A DNA stretch of 35,667 nucleotides, from assembly GCA_019695015.1 (NCBI GenBank), contig JAIBAV010000046.1:1-35667 (forward strand), in the 5' to 3' direction. Below are positions 24,021 to 31,874 of the stretch, in pieces (position 1 is the first letter of the stretch; each line of letters starts with the position of its first letter). The position numbers and the translations under genes are program-made. Origin of the DNA: Chitinophagaceae bacterium (GTDB lineage: Bacteria > Bacteroidota > Bacteroidia > Chitinophagales > Chitinophagaceae). The notes beneath the pieces are model-generated. The model searched no databases, was not told the origin of the DNA, and saw nothing but the letters and a program-made list of their open reading frames with translations.

Positions 24021-26360
24021 ATGTGGTATAAACTTGGGCAGTTTATTTTAAAAAATAGGCTATTACTATTAATAGCTTTACTTATTACAACTGCCTTAAT
24101 GGGGTTTTTCGCATCTAAAGTAAAATTAAGCTACGAGTTTACTAGAGCCATTCCTACAGATAATATTAAATACAAAGATTATCAGCAGTTCAGACAAAAA
24201 TTTGGAGATGATGGCAACACAATGGTTTTTGGAATTGAAAGCAACCAATTTTTCACACCTTCAATATTTAATGAGGTAGCAAATTTTCATAAAAACTTAA
24301 AACAAATACCTGGTGTTACAAATGTTTTAAGCATACCCGAAGCAGTAACCTTAGTAAAAGATTCGGTTGGAGAAAAATTATTACCCCAAAAAATATTTAA
24401 TGCCCCGTACACAACTCAAGAAAATTTAGATATAGATAAAACCTTGTTTTTATCCTTGCCTTTTTATAATTCACTTTTATATAATGCTAATACAAATGCT
24501 TATATAATTGGTGTTCAGCTAAACAAAGACAGCGTAAATAGTAAAAGTAGAACAGAGTTGATAAACAATGTAATGGCACAAGCTAAAACATTCGAAAAAA
24601 ATACAAATATTAGTTTGCATACTAGTGGCTTGCCTTTTATAAGAACAACAATTGGTAATAGAATTAAAGATGAAATGAATTGGTTTTTAATAGGCTCATT
24701 AGTTTTATCAGCTATTACCTTAATGCTCTTTTTTAGAAGTTTAAGTGCTACAGTAATGAGTTTACTGGTTGTACTTTTTGGTGTTGTTTGGAGCTTGGGA
24801 ACAATAGTATTATTAGGTTACAAAATAACATTGTTAACTGCTTTAATACCACCTTTAATTGTTGTAATTGGCATTCCTAATTGTATCTACTTTTTAAACA
24901 AATACCATTCTACATTTAAAGAAACAGGCAATAAAAATCATGCATTAGTTACTATGGTTGGGCGTATGGGTGTTGTTACACTTTTTTGCAATATTGCCGC
25001 AGCTATTGGTTTTGCAGTATTTGCATTTACAAAAAGTAATTTATTAATTGAGTTTGGTATTGTATCAGGCATAAACATTATGGCTTTATTTATTATTTCA
25101 TTAATTTTTATTCCTATTGTTTTAAGTTATTTGCCAGAACCTAAACCAAAACATGTTAAATATTTAGATAATAAAATTTTAGAAAAACTATTAGTAAAAA
25201 TAGAACGTTGGTCATTAAACAATGCAAAGTGGATTTATACCTTAACAATAATTTTTTGCACTTTAGCTATTATAGGTTTTTTAAAATTAAAAAGCGAAGG
25301 ATTTATAGTAGATGATTTACCTAAACAAGATAAAATTTATACCGACTTAAAATGGTTTGAAAAAAACATGAAAGGTGTAATGCCATTAGAAATAATGGTT
25401 GATACCAAAAAGAAAAATGGGTTATTACGCAACATGAACCCAATAAATAAAATTGAGGAACTATCTACTTACATTGCAAGTAAAGAAGAAGCAGCAAGAC
25501 CTATGAGTTTTGTAGAGGGATTAAAATTTGCAAAGCAAGCATATTATGATGGAGACAGTTTAAGCTATGCAGTACCTTACGAAGGTGATATGGCTTTTTT
25601 GGGGCCTTATTTAAAATCTAATAATTCAAGCGATACGGTTGGTGCAAAAAAACAAAATACTACTAGTTTGCTTAATGGTTTTATGGATAGTACAAGGCAA
25701 ACTGCAAGAATAAGTGTTAACACAAAAGACATTGGAAACGTTCAATTGCCTTTATTACTTAAAGATTTAGAAAAAAAAGCAGCCGAAATTTTTGATACAT
25801 CTGCTTATAAAATTACGTTTACTGGTACAAGTGTTACATTTTTAGAAGGTAGTAGTTTTATAATTTCTGGTTTAAAAGAAAGTATCCTTTACGCATTTTT
25901 ATTAATTGCATTTTGTATGCTATACCTTTTTAAATCTGTTAGAATTTTATTTTGTTCTTTAATTCCAAACATTGTTCCATTATTATTAACTGCAGGCTTA
26001 ATGGGTTGGGCTGGTATAAGGTTAACACCTGCAACTGTTTTAATTTTTAGTGTTGCTTTAGGTATTGTGATAGACGTAACCATTCGTTTTTTAGTTAACT
26101 ACAAACAAGAATTACCACACTATAATAACCAAACCATACCAACACTTATACAAACTATTAAACACACAGGCATAAGCATTATCTATACATCATTGGTATT
26201 AATTGCAGGTTTTATTATTTTTAGTTTTAGTGGTTTTAATAGTACTCAATCTTTAGGTTGGCTAACTTCTTTTACATTGGTTACTGGTACCATAACTAAT
26301 TTATTATTATTACCTGTATTATTAATTTCATTACAAAAAAAATCAAAAGAGAAAAGCTAA
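24021..26360 (+). CDS. RND/MMPL superfamily transporter
   Basis: A 779-aa inner-membrane protein with the two-fold RND layout: helix 1 (about 14-32), a periplasmic loop (33-215), helices 2-6 (about 218-370), a linker, helix 7 (about 400-417), a second loop (418-630) and helices 8-12. Such proteins export lipids or hydrophobic compounds using the proton gradient. The helix-4 equivalents read GIPNCIYFL in the first half and GIVIDVTIRFL in the second, so a single Asp (D685) remains where related proteins often have a pair. No membrane-fusion or outer-membrane partner is adjacent, as is typical of MMPL/HpnN-type members. ATG start at 24021; hemW begins 11 bp after the stop. Confidence 0.88.
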   Translation: MWYKLGQFILKNRLLLLIALLITTALMGFFASKVKLSYEFTRAIPTDNIKYKDYQQFRQKFGDDGNTMVFGIESNQFFTPSIFNEVANFHKNLKQIPGVTNVLSIPEAVTLVKDSVGEKLLPQKIFNAPYTTQENLDIDKTLFLSLPFYNSLLYNANTNAYIIGVQLNKDSVNSKSRTELINNVMAQAKTFEKNTNISLHTSGLPFIRTTIGNRIKDEMNWFLIGSLVLSAITLMLFFRSLSATVMSLLVVLFGVVWSLGTIVLLGYKITLLTALIPPLIVVIGIPNCIYFLNKYHSTFKETGNKNHALVTMVGRMGVVTLFCNIAAAIGFAVFAFTKSNLLIEFGIVSGINIMALFIISLIFIPIVLSYLPEPKPKHVKYLDNKILEKLLVKIERWSLNNAKWIYTLTIIFCTLAIIGFLKLKSEGFIVDDLPKQDKIYTDLKWFEKNMKGVMPLEIMVDTKKKNGLLRNMNPINKIEELSTYIASKEEAARPMSFVEGLKFAKQAYYDGDSLSYAVPYEGDMAFLGPYLKSNNSSDTVGAKKQNTTSLLNGFMDSTRQTARISVNTKDIGNVQLPLLLKDLEKKAAEIFDTSAYKITFTGTSVTFLEGSSFIISGLKESILYAFLLIAFCMLYLFKSVRILFCSLIPNIVPLLLTAGLMGWAGIRLTPATVLIFSVALGIVIDVTIRFLVNYKQELPHYNNQTIPTLIQTIKHTGISIIYTSLVLIAGFIIFSFSGFNSTQSLGWLTSFTLVTGTITNLLLLPVLLISLQKKSKEKS

Positions 26361-26371
26361 TTTTTTAAGCT

Positions 26372-27493
26372 ATGGCAGGCATTTACATACATATTCCTTT
26401 TTGCAAACAAGCCTGTCATTATTGCAACTTTCATTTTAGCACATTACACAACAATATGCCTGAAATGCTTGATGCTATTATAAAAGAAGCATCATTACAA
26501 AAAAATTATCTTCAGGAAGCTATTGAAACAATTTATTTAGGAGGTGGCACACCAAGTATTTATAAACCTTCTGATATTGAAAAAATAATTACTCATTTAC
26601 ATCAAACATTTACAGTAATACCCAATGTTGAAATAACCTTAGAAGCAAATCCAGATGATATTACTGAAGAAAAATTACAACAATGGAAAAACATTGGCAT
26701 AAACAGATTGAGTATAGGTATTCAAAGTTTTGTAGAAGAAGATTTAAAATGGATGAATAGAGCACACAACAGTTTTCAAGCACTACACTGTTTACAAATA
26801 GCCACAAAATATTTCAACAATATTACTGTTGATTTAATTTATGGAACTCCATATTTAACCAATGAACAATGGAAAAAAAACATTGATACAGTTGTACAAT
26901 TTAATATTCCACATATTTCCTGTTATGCACTTACAGTAGAGCCTAAAACAGTTTTACATACATTAATTCAAAAAAATAAATTACCCAATATTGATATAGA
27001 AAAACAAGCACAACATTTTGAAATATTAACCAATACCTTAGCTAAAGCACATTATGAGCATTACGAAATAAGTAATTTTGCAACAAGTGGTTTTAGAAGT
27101 AAGCACAACAGCAGTTATTGGCAAGGAAAACATTACTTAGGTTTCGGACCATCTGCACATTCATTTAATGGCATTTCAAGGCAATGGAATATAAGTAACA
27201 ATGCTTTGTACTTTAAAAGTATAGCTCAAAATAAAGTTCTTTATGAAATAGAAATATTAACAACAAAGCAACAGTTGAACGAATATATTATGACCGCTTT
27301 ACGAACAATAGAAGGAATATCGTTACAACATGTTAAAGAAAATTTTAGCGAAGAAGAAAAAGAAAAATTATTAAGCAGGAGTAAAAAATTAATTACCCAA
27401 CAATTATTAAGTATAGAAAATAATTTTTTAAAACTTACTCCGCAAGCAAAATTTTTAGCAGATGGTATTGCTGCAGATTTGTTTGTAGATTAG
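26372..27493 (+). CDS. hemW: Radical SAM heme chaperone HemW
   Basis: A 373-aa radical-SAM-family protein. The N-terminus IYIHIPFCKQACHYCNF holds the [4Fe-4S] cysteines C11, C15 and C18, and the SAM-contacting YLGGGTPS follows at 55-62. HemW, formerly annotated as coproporphyrinogen III oxidase-like, delivers heme rather than oxidising coproporphyrinogen. The stretch RLSIGIQSF, then VDLIYGTP and HYEHYEISNFA, and GFGPSAHS are HemW-typical, and a C-terminal HemN domain ends the protein. ATG start at 26372. It is the last gene of the plus-strand run and converges with pnuC across 13 bp without an obvious hairpin. Confidence 0.93.
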   Translation: MAGIYIHIPFCKQACHYCNFHFSTLHNNMPEMLDAIIKEASLQKNYLQEAIETIYLGGGTPSIYKPSDIEKIITHLHQTFTVIPNVEITLEANPDDITEEKLQQWKNIGINRLSIGIQSFVEEDLKWMNRAHNSFQALHCLQIATKYFNNITVDLIYGTPYLTNEQWKKNIDTVVQFNIPHISCYALTVEPKTVLHTLIQKNKLPNIDIEKQAQHFEILTNTLAKAHYEHYEISNFATSGFRSKHNSSYWQGKHYLGFGPSAHSFNGISRQWNISNNALYFKSIAQNKVLYEIEILTTKQQLNEYIMTALRTIEGISLQHVKENFSEEEKEKLLSRSKKLITQQLLSIENNFLKLTPQAKFLADGIAADLFVD

Positions 27494-27506
27494 AAATAAC
27501 ACATAC

Positions 27507-28142
27507 TTAGTATTTATTTTCAGCCTTTGCTTTCTTCATCCAAGTAATTAAGCCTGCAATAGCCAATACAAGCAATACTATATACTGAACACTAGTAAAT
27601 ACTAATGATTTTACAAAATATAATGGTATAGATGTAATATTGGTAGCTATCCACCACCACCAACTTTCTACTTTCTTTTTAGCCATCAACCACATACCTG
27701 TAAAAGCTGTAGCAGTTGCAAAAGCATCTGCAGCAGGAATAACACCTTCAAAAAAGTATTGTTTAGCTAAATGTAATGCAGTAAAACATATTGCAAAAAC
27801 AACAGCAAAAAAACAAAGTTGTTCTATCCATTCTTTTTTAGTACTGTACGAAATATGCAAAACAATTTCATGGCTTTGTTTATCTTTTCTAGTCCAAAGC
27901 CACCAGCCATAAATGCTCATAATGGTATAATAAAAATTAACAGTTGCCTCGCCTAACAAATGGTGCTTAAAACTAATGTACACATACATAATAGTGTTAA
28001 TTAATCCAACAGGATACACTAAAATATTTTCTTTTCTGCTAAACCAAACACTTGCAATACCTGCAAAAACTGCAACTAACTCGTACCATTGTGTTTGCTG
28101 TACTCCTGAAACTAATTGTTGGGTAAATATTTCAAAAGTCAT
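27507..28142 (-). CDS. pnuC: PnuC-family vitamin transporter
   Basis: A 211-aa inner-membrane protein with about seven helices, typical of the PnuC family that facilitates uptake of nicotinamide riboside. Conserved features include EILxxx-type early helices, the segment YPVGLINTIMYVYISF, WWLWTRK, and the late motif ESWWWWIATNITSIPLYFVK. Relatives transport thiamine (PnuT) or riboflavin (PnuX); no TPP or FMN riboswitch is visible upstream, since the gene begins inside rnhB. ATG start at 28142, overlapping the 3' end of rnhB by 11 nt, so the two are translationally linked. The ligand remains uncertain. Confidence 0.85.
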   Translation of the reverse strand: MTFEIFTQQLVSGVQQTQWYELVAVFAGIASVWFSRKENILVYPVGLINTIMYVYISFKHHLLGEATVNFYYTIMSIYGWWLWTRKDKQSHEIVLHISYSTKKEWIEQLCFFAVVFAICFTALHLAKQYFFEGVIPAADAFATATAFTGMWLMAKKKVESWWWWIATNITSIPLYFVKSLVFTSVQYIVLLVLAIAGLITWMKKAKAENKY

Positions 28143-28749
28143 TGCTTACTTTTTTAAATAATTCTATTTGCTTGGGTACAATATTAAAACTCTTTCTGTG
28201 GTATTTACTTAGTCCAAATTGTTCAATGGCTTTTCTGTGTTGCAAAGTGCCATAGCCTTTATTTTTATTCCAGCCATAAACAGGAAATTCAAGGTGTAGT
28301 TGTTGCATAAACTCATCTCTGTATGTTTTTGCTAAAATACTTGCAGCAGCAATAGAAGCAAATTTACCATCGCCTTTAACAATGCAATGATGTTTAATTT
28401 TTTTATACTGCAAAAATCTATTGCCATCAATCAGTAACAAATCTGGCTTTAATTTTAAATTATCTAATGCAAGATGCATGGCTTTAAAACTTGCTTTTAA
28501 AATATTAATCTTATCTATTTCATTATTATCAATCTTACTTACAGCATAAGCCAAAGCATTTTGCTCAATATACCATCGCAATTCATTTCTATCTTTTTCT
28601 TTTACTTGTTTGCTATCATTTAATAGAGGGTGAAAAAAATGGTTGGGTAAAATTACAGCAGCTGCAAAAACAGGACCTGCATAACATCCACGACCAGCTT
28701 CATCGCAGCCAGCCTCAATTATATTTTCCTGATAATATGGTTGCAGCAT
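28132..28749 (-). CDS. rnhB: Ribonuclease HII
   Basis: A 205-aa cytoplasmic endonuclease that cuts RNA in RNA-DNA hybrids, including single embedded ribonucleotides. The first catalytic pair D16-E17 lies in AGCDEAGRGCYAGPV, D108 lies in LLLIDGN, and a further Asp (D145) in the helix SILAKTYRDEF. The typical LNDSKQVKEKDR segment is also present. I start at ATG 28749 (MLQPYYQ); a GTG at 28764 would add five residues and is less likely. Its stop (TGA at 28132-28134) lies within the first codons of pnuC. It diverges from the patatin gene. Confidence 0.94.
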   Translation of the reverse strand: MLQPYYQENIIEAGCDEAGRGCYAGPVFAAAVILPNHFFHPLLNDSKQVKEKDRNELRWYIEQNALAYAVSKIDNNEIDKINILKASFKAMHLALDNLKLKPDLLLIDGNRFLQYKKIKHHCIVKGDGKFASIAAASILAKTYRDEFMQQLHLEFPVYGWNKNKGYGTLQHRKAIEQFGLSKYHRKSFNIVPKQIELFKKVSNDF

Positions 28750-28938
28750 ATTGCAATAATACACTTTATACTCTGTTCTTTCAATAGTTTACTTTCAACA
28801 AAAACCTCATTAGGCAGGTATAAAATAAAATATTAACAATAGGCAATTCAAAATAAAAATTCAGTATCTTTAAAAGAAATAATTATTACAAAAATGAGTG
28901 AGGGTTAATTAATATTAGTTTGGTAAATACATTTTAGA

Positions 28939-31176
28939 ATGAAAAAATATTTTGTAGGTTTTTGGTACAGTATGCCTGTACAATTACTGTTTCTGCATTT
29001 TAGAAAATATCAAATATTTTTAGTTTTATGGTATGTTTTATTTGCAACTGTTGGCGGAATTTTTTTAAACAACTTCGGTGCTAGCTCACTATTTCTTGCT
29101 CCAGAATATTTTAACGAGGTTAGTTTTTCCAGTACAGCCATAGTAGGCTTTTCTATTGGTGTTTTTATAATGAGTTGGAATATCACAACTTTTATTTTAC
29201 ATGGCAAACACATACAGTTTCTTGCTTCTACAGCTCAACCATTTCTAAAATATTGTATCAACAATGCAGTATTACCAATTTTATTTTTAATATTTTATTT
29301 TTTTAGTGCCTTACAGTATAATAATCAAAAAGAGCTAAAACCAATTGTAGAAATAGCTTTACTAAGCAGTGGTTTTTTAATAGGATTCTTTTTATCCATC
29401 ACTATATCATTTATGTATTTTTTTAGTGCCGATAAAAGAATATATAAGAACATGGCTACAGTAATTCACGAAGCCAATAAAAACTATGCTATTGCATTTA
29501 CAGAAAACCCATTACCAAAAGAAAAAAGTCAAATAAGAATTGATTGGTTTTTTAGTGCCAGAATGCACTTACGCAAACCAAGAGATATAAGGCATTACTC
29601 AACCGATTTTTTAGATAGAATTTTTAAGCAACACCATTTAGCTGCAATACTTGCATTTTTCTTAGCTTTTATAGCATTAATAGCATTAGGTTTTTCGTCA
29701 GACTCTAGGGTATTTCAAATTCCTGCTGCAGCTAGTGTAACCATTTTTTTTGCTCTAATCATTGCTTTTGGTGGAGCATTTACATTGTTTCTTAAATCCT
29801 GGAGTATTCCAATAATTATTCTTTTATATGTTTTATTAAATAGTTTGTACAAGTACAATATTTTAGACTTAAGAAACAAAGCTTATGGTTTGAATTATGA
29901 AAATAAAAACAACCGACCTGAATATAGTAAAGAAAGTATTTATGCTTTAGCAAGCAAAGAAAATATAGAGAATGACAAACTAACTTTTTTAAAAAGATTA
30001 TTACACTGGAAAGCCAATCAAACAGAAGACCTACCCATATTATACATCATTAATACAAGTGGTGGCGGAGTTAGAAGTTCTACTTTTACATTTAGTGTGT
30101 TGCAAATGTTAGACTCTGTTGTATTCAACGGAAATTTAATGAAAAAAACTTTTTTTATCAATGGTGCATCTGGTGGTATGTTAGGTGCTGCTTATTATAG
30201 AGAATTGTATTTTCGTAAGCAACAAGGCTTTAATATAAATCTTCAAAACAAACAATATTTAGATGATATTTCTAAAGATTTACTAAACCCCATATTCTCT
30301 TCTTTTGTTAGTAGAGATATTATTGGACCTGTTCAAAAATTTAAAAAATTTGGATATGAATATGTGAAAGATAGAGGCTATGCTTTTGAAAGATCTTTAA
30401 ACGTTAATACAAGAGGTTATTTAAATAAAAGATTAATAGATTATGCCGAAGTGGAAAACAAAGCAATTATACCTACCATGTTTTTTAATAGTACTATTAG
30501 CACCGATGGTAGAAAATTTGTAATGTGCTCCCAACCTGTTAGGTTTTTAATGAATCATGTTAATGCAAATGATTTATCTTCTGAACCTGCACCAGATATT
30601 ATTGATTTTAATAGCTTTTTTAGCAAGCAAAATAGCAACAATATTGGTATTTTAAGTGCATTAAGAATGAATGCTACTTTTCCTTACGTTTTACCCAATG
30701 TTTGGCTGCCAACCAATCCTGTTATTGATGTTATGGATGCAGGATTAAGAGATAATTTTGGACAAGAAAACACCTTGCGTTTTATAGAAGTTTATAAAAA
30801 TTGGTTAAAAGAAAATACTTCTAAAGTAGTTATCATTCAAATAAGAGATAGAAGTATAAACGACTGGGATGAGGTGGAGAAAAATAAAAGCTTATGGAGT
30901 GCATTTACCAAGCCTGCATTCTTATTGCAATATAACTGGTATAGACTGCAAGATTATTACCAACATGCCCAGTTAGAGTATATGAATGAAAGTTATGGCA
31001 GTAATTTACAACAAGTAAGCTTTCAATATGTTCCATCTAACAAAAGCAAAGCTGCAAGCTTAAGTTTTCATTTAACTACTAACGAAAAAAAAGAAATCTT
31101 AAACTCTCTTCATAATAAAGTAAATGTGGATGAATTAACCAAGCTTAAAAATTTTTTAGTAGAAAAAGAAGATTAA
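28939..31176 (+). CDS. Membrane-anchored patatin-like phospholipase
   Basis: A 745-aa protein with two parts. The N-terminal 305 residues hold about seven hydrophobic helices (roughly 25-45, 65-85, 108-128, 138-162, 233-252, 262-284 and 288-303). The C-terminal half is a patatin-like serine hydrolase: oxyanion loop SGGGVR (374-379), nucleophile elbow GASGG (409-413, S411), and catalytic D600 in DAGLRDNFG. The patatin motif is usually DGG or DGA; here it is DAG, which may be a subfamily trait. The predicted job is cleavage of membrane lipid acyl chains at the inner membrane. ATG start at 28939, in its own unit, with a shared terminator after it. Confidence 0.85.
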   Translation: MKKYFVGFWYSMPVQLLFLHFRKYQIFLVLWYVLFATVGGIFLNNFGASSLFLAPEYFNEVSFSSTAIVGFSIGVFIMSWNITTFILHGKHIQFLASTAQPFLKYCINNAVLPILFLIFYFFSALQYNNQKELKPIVEIALLSSGFLIGFFLSITISFMYFFSADKRIYKNMATVIHEANKNYAIAFTENPLPKEKSQIRIDWFFSARMHLRKPRDIRHYSTDFLDRIFKQHHLAAILAFFLAFIALIALGFSSDSRVFQIPAAASVTIFFALIIAFGGAFTLFLKSWSIPIIILLYVLLNSLYKYNILDLRNKAYGLNYENKNNRPEYSKESIYALASKENIENDKLTFLKRLLHWKANQTEDLPILYIINTSGGGVRSSTFTFSVLQMLDSVVFNGNLMKKTFFINGASGGMLGAAYYRELYFRKQQGFNINLQNKQYLDDISKDLLNPIFSSFVSRDIIGPVQKFKKFGYEYVKDRGYAFERSLNVNTRGYLNKRLIDYAEVENKAIIPTMFFNSTISTDGRKFVMCSQPVRFLMNHVNANDLSSEPAPDIIDFNSFFSKQNSNNIGILSALRMNATFPYVLPNVWLPTNPVIDVMDAGLRDNFGQENTLRFIEVYKNWLKENTSKVVIIQIRDRSINDWDEVEKNKSLWSAFTKPAFLLQYNWYRLQDYYQHAQLEYMNESYGSNLQQVSFQYVPSNKSKAASLSFHLTTNEKKEILNSLHNKVNVDELTKLKNFLVEKED

Positions 31177-31180
31177 TTAC

Positions 31181-31209
31181 AAAAAAAATACCCTTAAAAA
31201 AAGGGTATT
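31181..31209 (-). terminator. Intrinsic terminator between the patatin gene and mscL
   Basis: A 9-bp stem, AATACCCTT/AAGGGTATT (31187-31195 with 31201-31209), encloses five A residues. On the minus strand it is followed by a run of T (31188-31181), so it mainly terminates mscL, 26 bp past its stop. It also follows the patatin stop by about 10 bp and may act there too. Confidence 0.75.
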
Positions 31210-31234
31210 AAAAAATGTAAGCAATAAATAAATG

Positions 31235-31636
31235 CTACTTTTTTAATGCATCTCTAATTTCAATTAAAAGTTTGTCGGTAGATGAAGGTTCTGCTGGAGC
31301 TGCAGGTGCCTCCTCTTGTTTTTTCTTCATTCTGTTAATAGCTTTAATTACCATAAACATTACAAAAGCAACAATAATAAACTCAATAGTTACCGAAATA
31401 AAAGAACCATACTTAATAGCTACTTCTTCTGTACCTGCTACTTTATCTGCATCTTTTAAAACAAACTTCCAGTCAGATAAGTCTTTACCTTGTATCATAC
31501 CTACTAAAGGCATCACCATACCATTAATAAAAGCTCCTGTAACTTTTGTAAAAGCAGCACCCATTACAAAGCCTATTGCTAAATCTATAAGGCTGCCCTT
31601 CATGGCAAACTCCTTAAATTCTTTCATCATTCCCAT
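31235..31636 (-). CDS. mscL: Large-conductance mechanosensitive channel
   Basis: A 133-aa inner-membrane channel that opens under extreme membrane tension to release solutes after hypo-osmotic shock. The N-terminal amphipathic helix (MMKEFKEFAMKG) precedes pore helix 1, with the family signature GSLIDLAIGFVMGAAFTKV. The second helix is IEFIIVAFVMFMVIKAIN. The tail has a proline/alanine-rich linker (EEAPAAPAEP) and the short cytoplasmic helix TDKLLIEIRDALK, as in the pentameric bundle. Length and order match the family. ATG start at 31636. It stands alone, divergent from the outer-membrane protein gene. Confidence 0.96.
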   Translation of the reverse strand: MGMMKEFKEFAMKGSLIDLAIGFVMGAAFTKVTGAFINGMVMPLVGMIQGKDLSDWKFVLKDADKVAGTEEVAIKYGSFISVTIEFIIVAFVMFMVIKAINRMKKKQEEAPAAPAEPSSTDKLLIEIRDALKK

Positions 31637-31874
31637 AATTAGTTAGTTTTAGTTAATAATTATGTCAAATTTAGGTTTAAGCTAGGAAAAATGGTTAGAA
31701 AGAAATTTATTTTCAAAAAAAATCATCTCTAGTTTTTATTAAAAATTCTTACCCTAATTACAACTAATTACCATTCATATTATTTCTTTACCATTGTTAT
31801 ATTATTTAACGTTAATACAACAGTTAAACGATTATTTTCGTACATAAGATTATTCCCAATCAACTCTCCCATTT

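Noticed and set aside
28143..28200. A TPP or other riboswitch ahead of pnuC
   Set aside because: The region is rnhB coding sequence and no conserved riboswitch core was seen.
28750..28764. GTG start for rnhB
   Set aside because: An ATG five codons downstream (28749) gives a normal RNase HII N-terminus.
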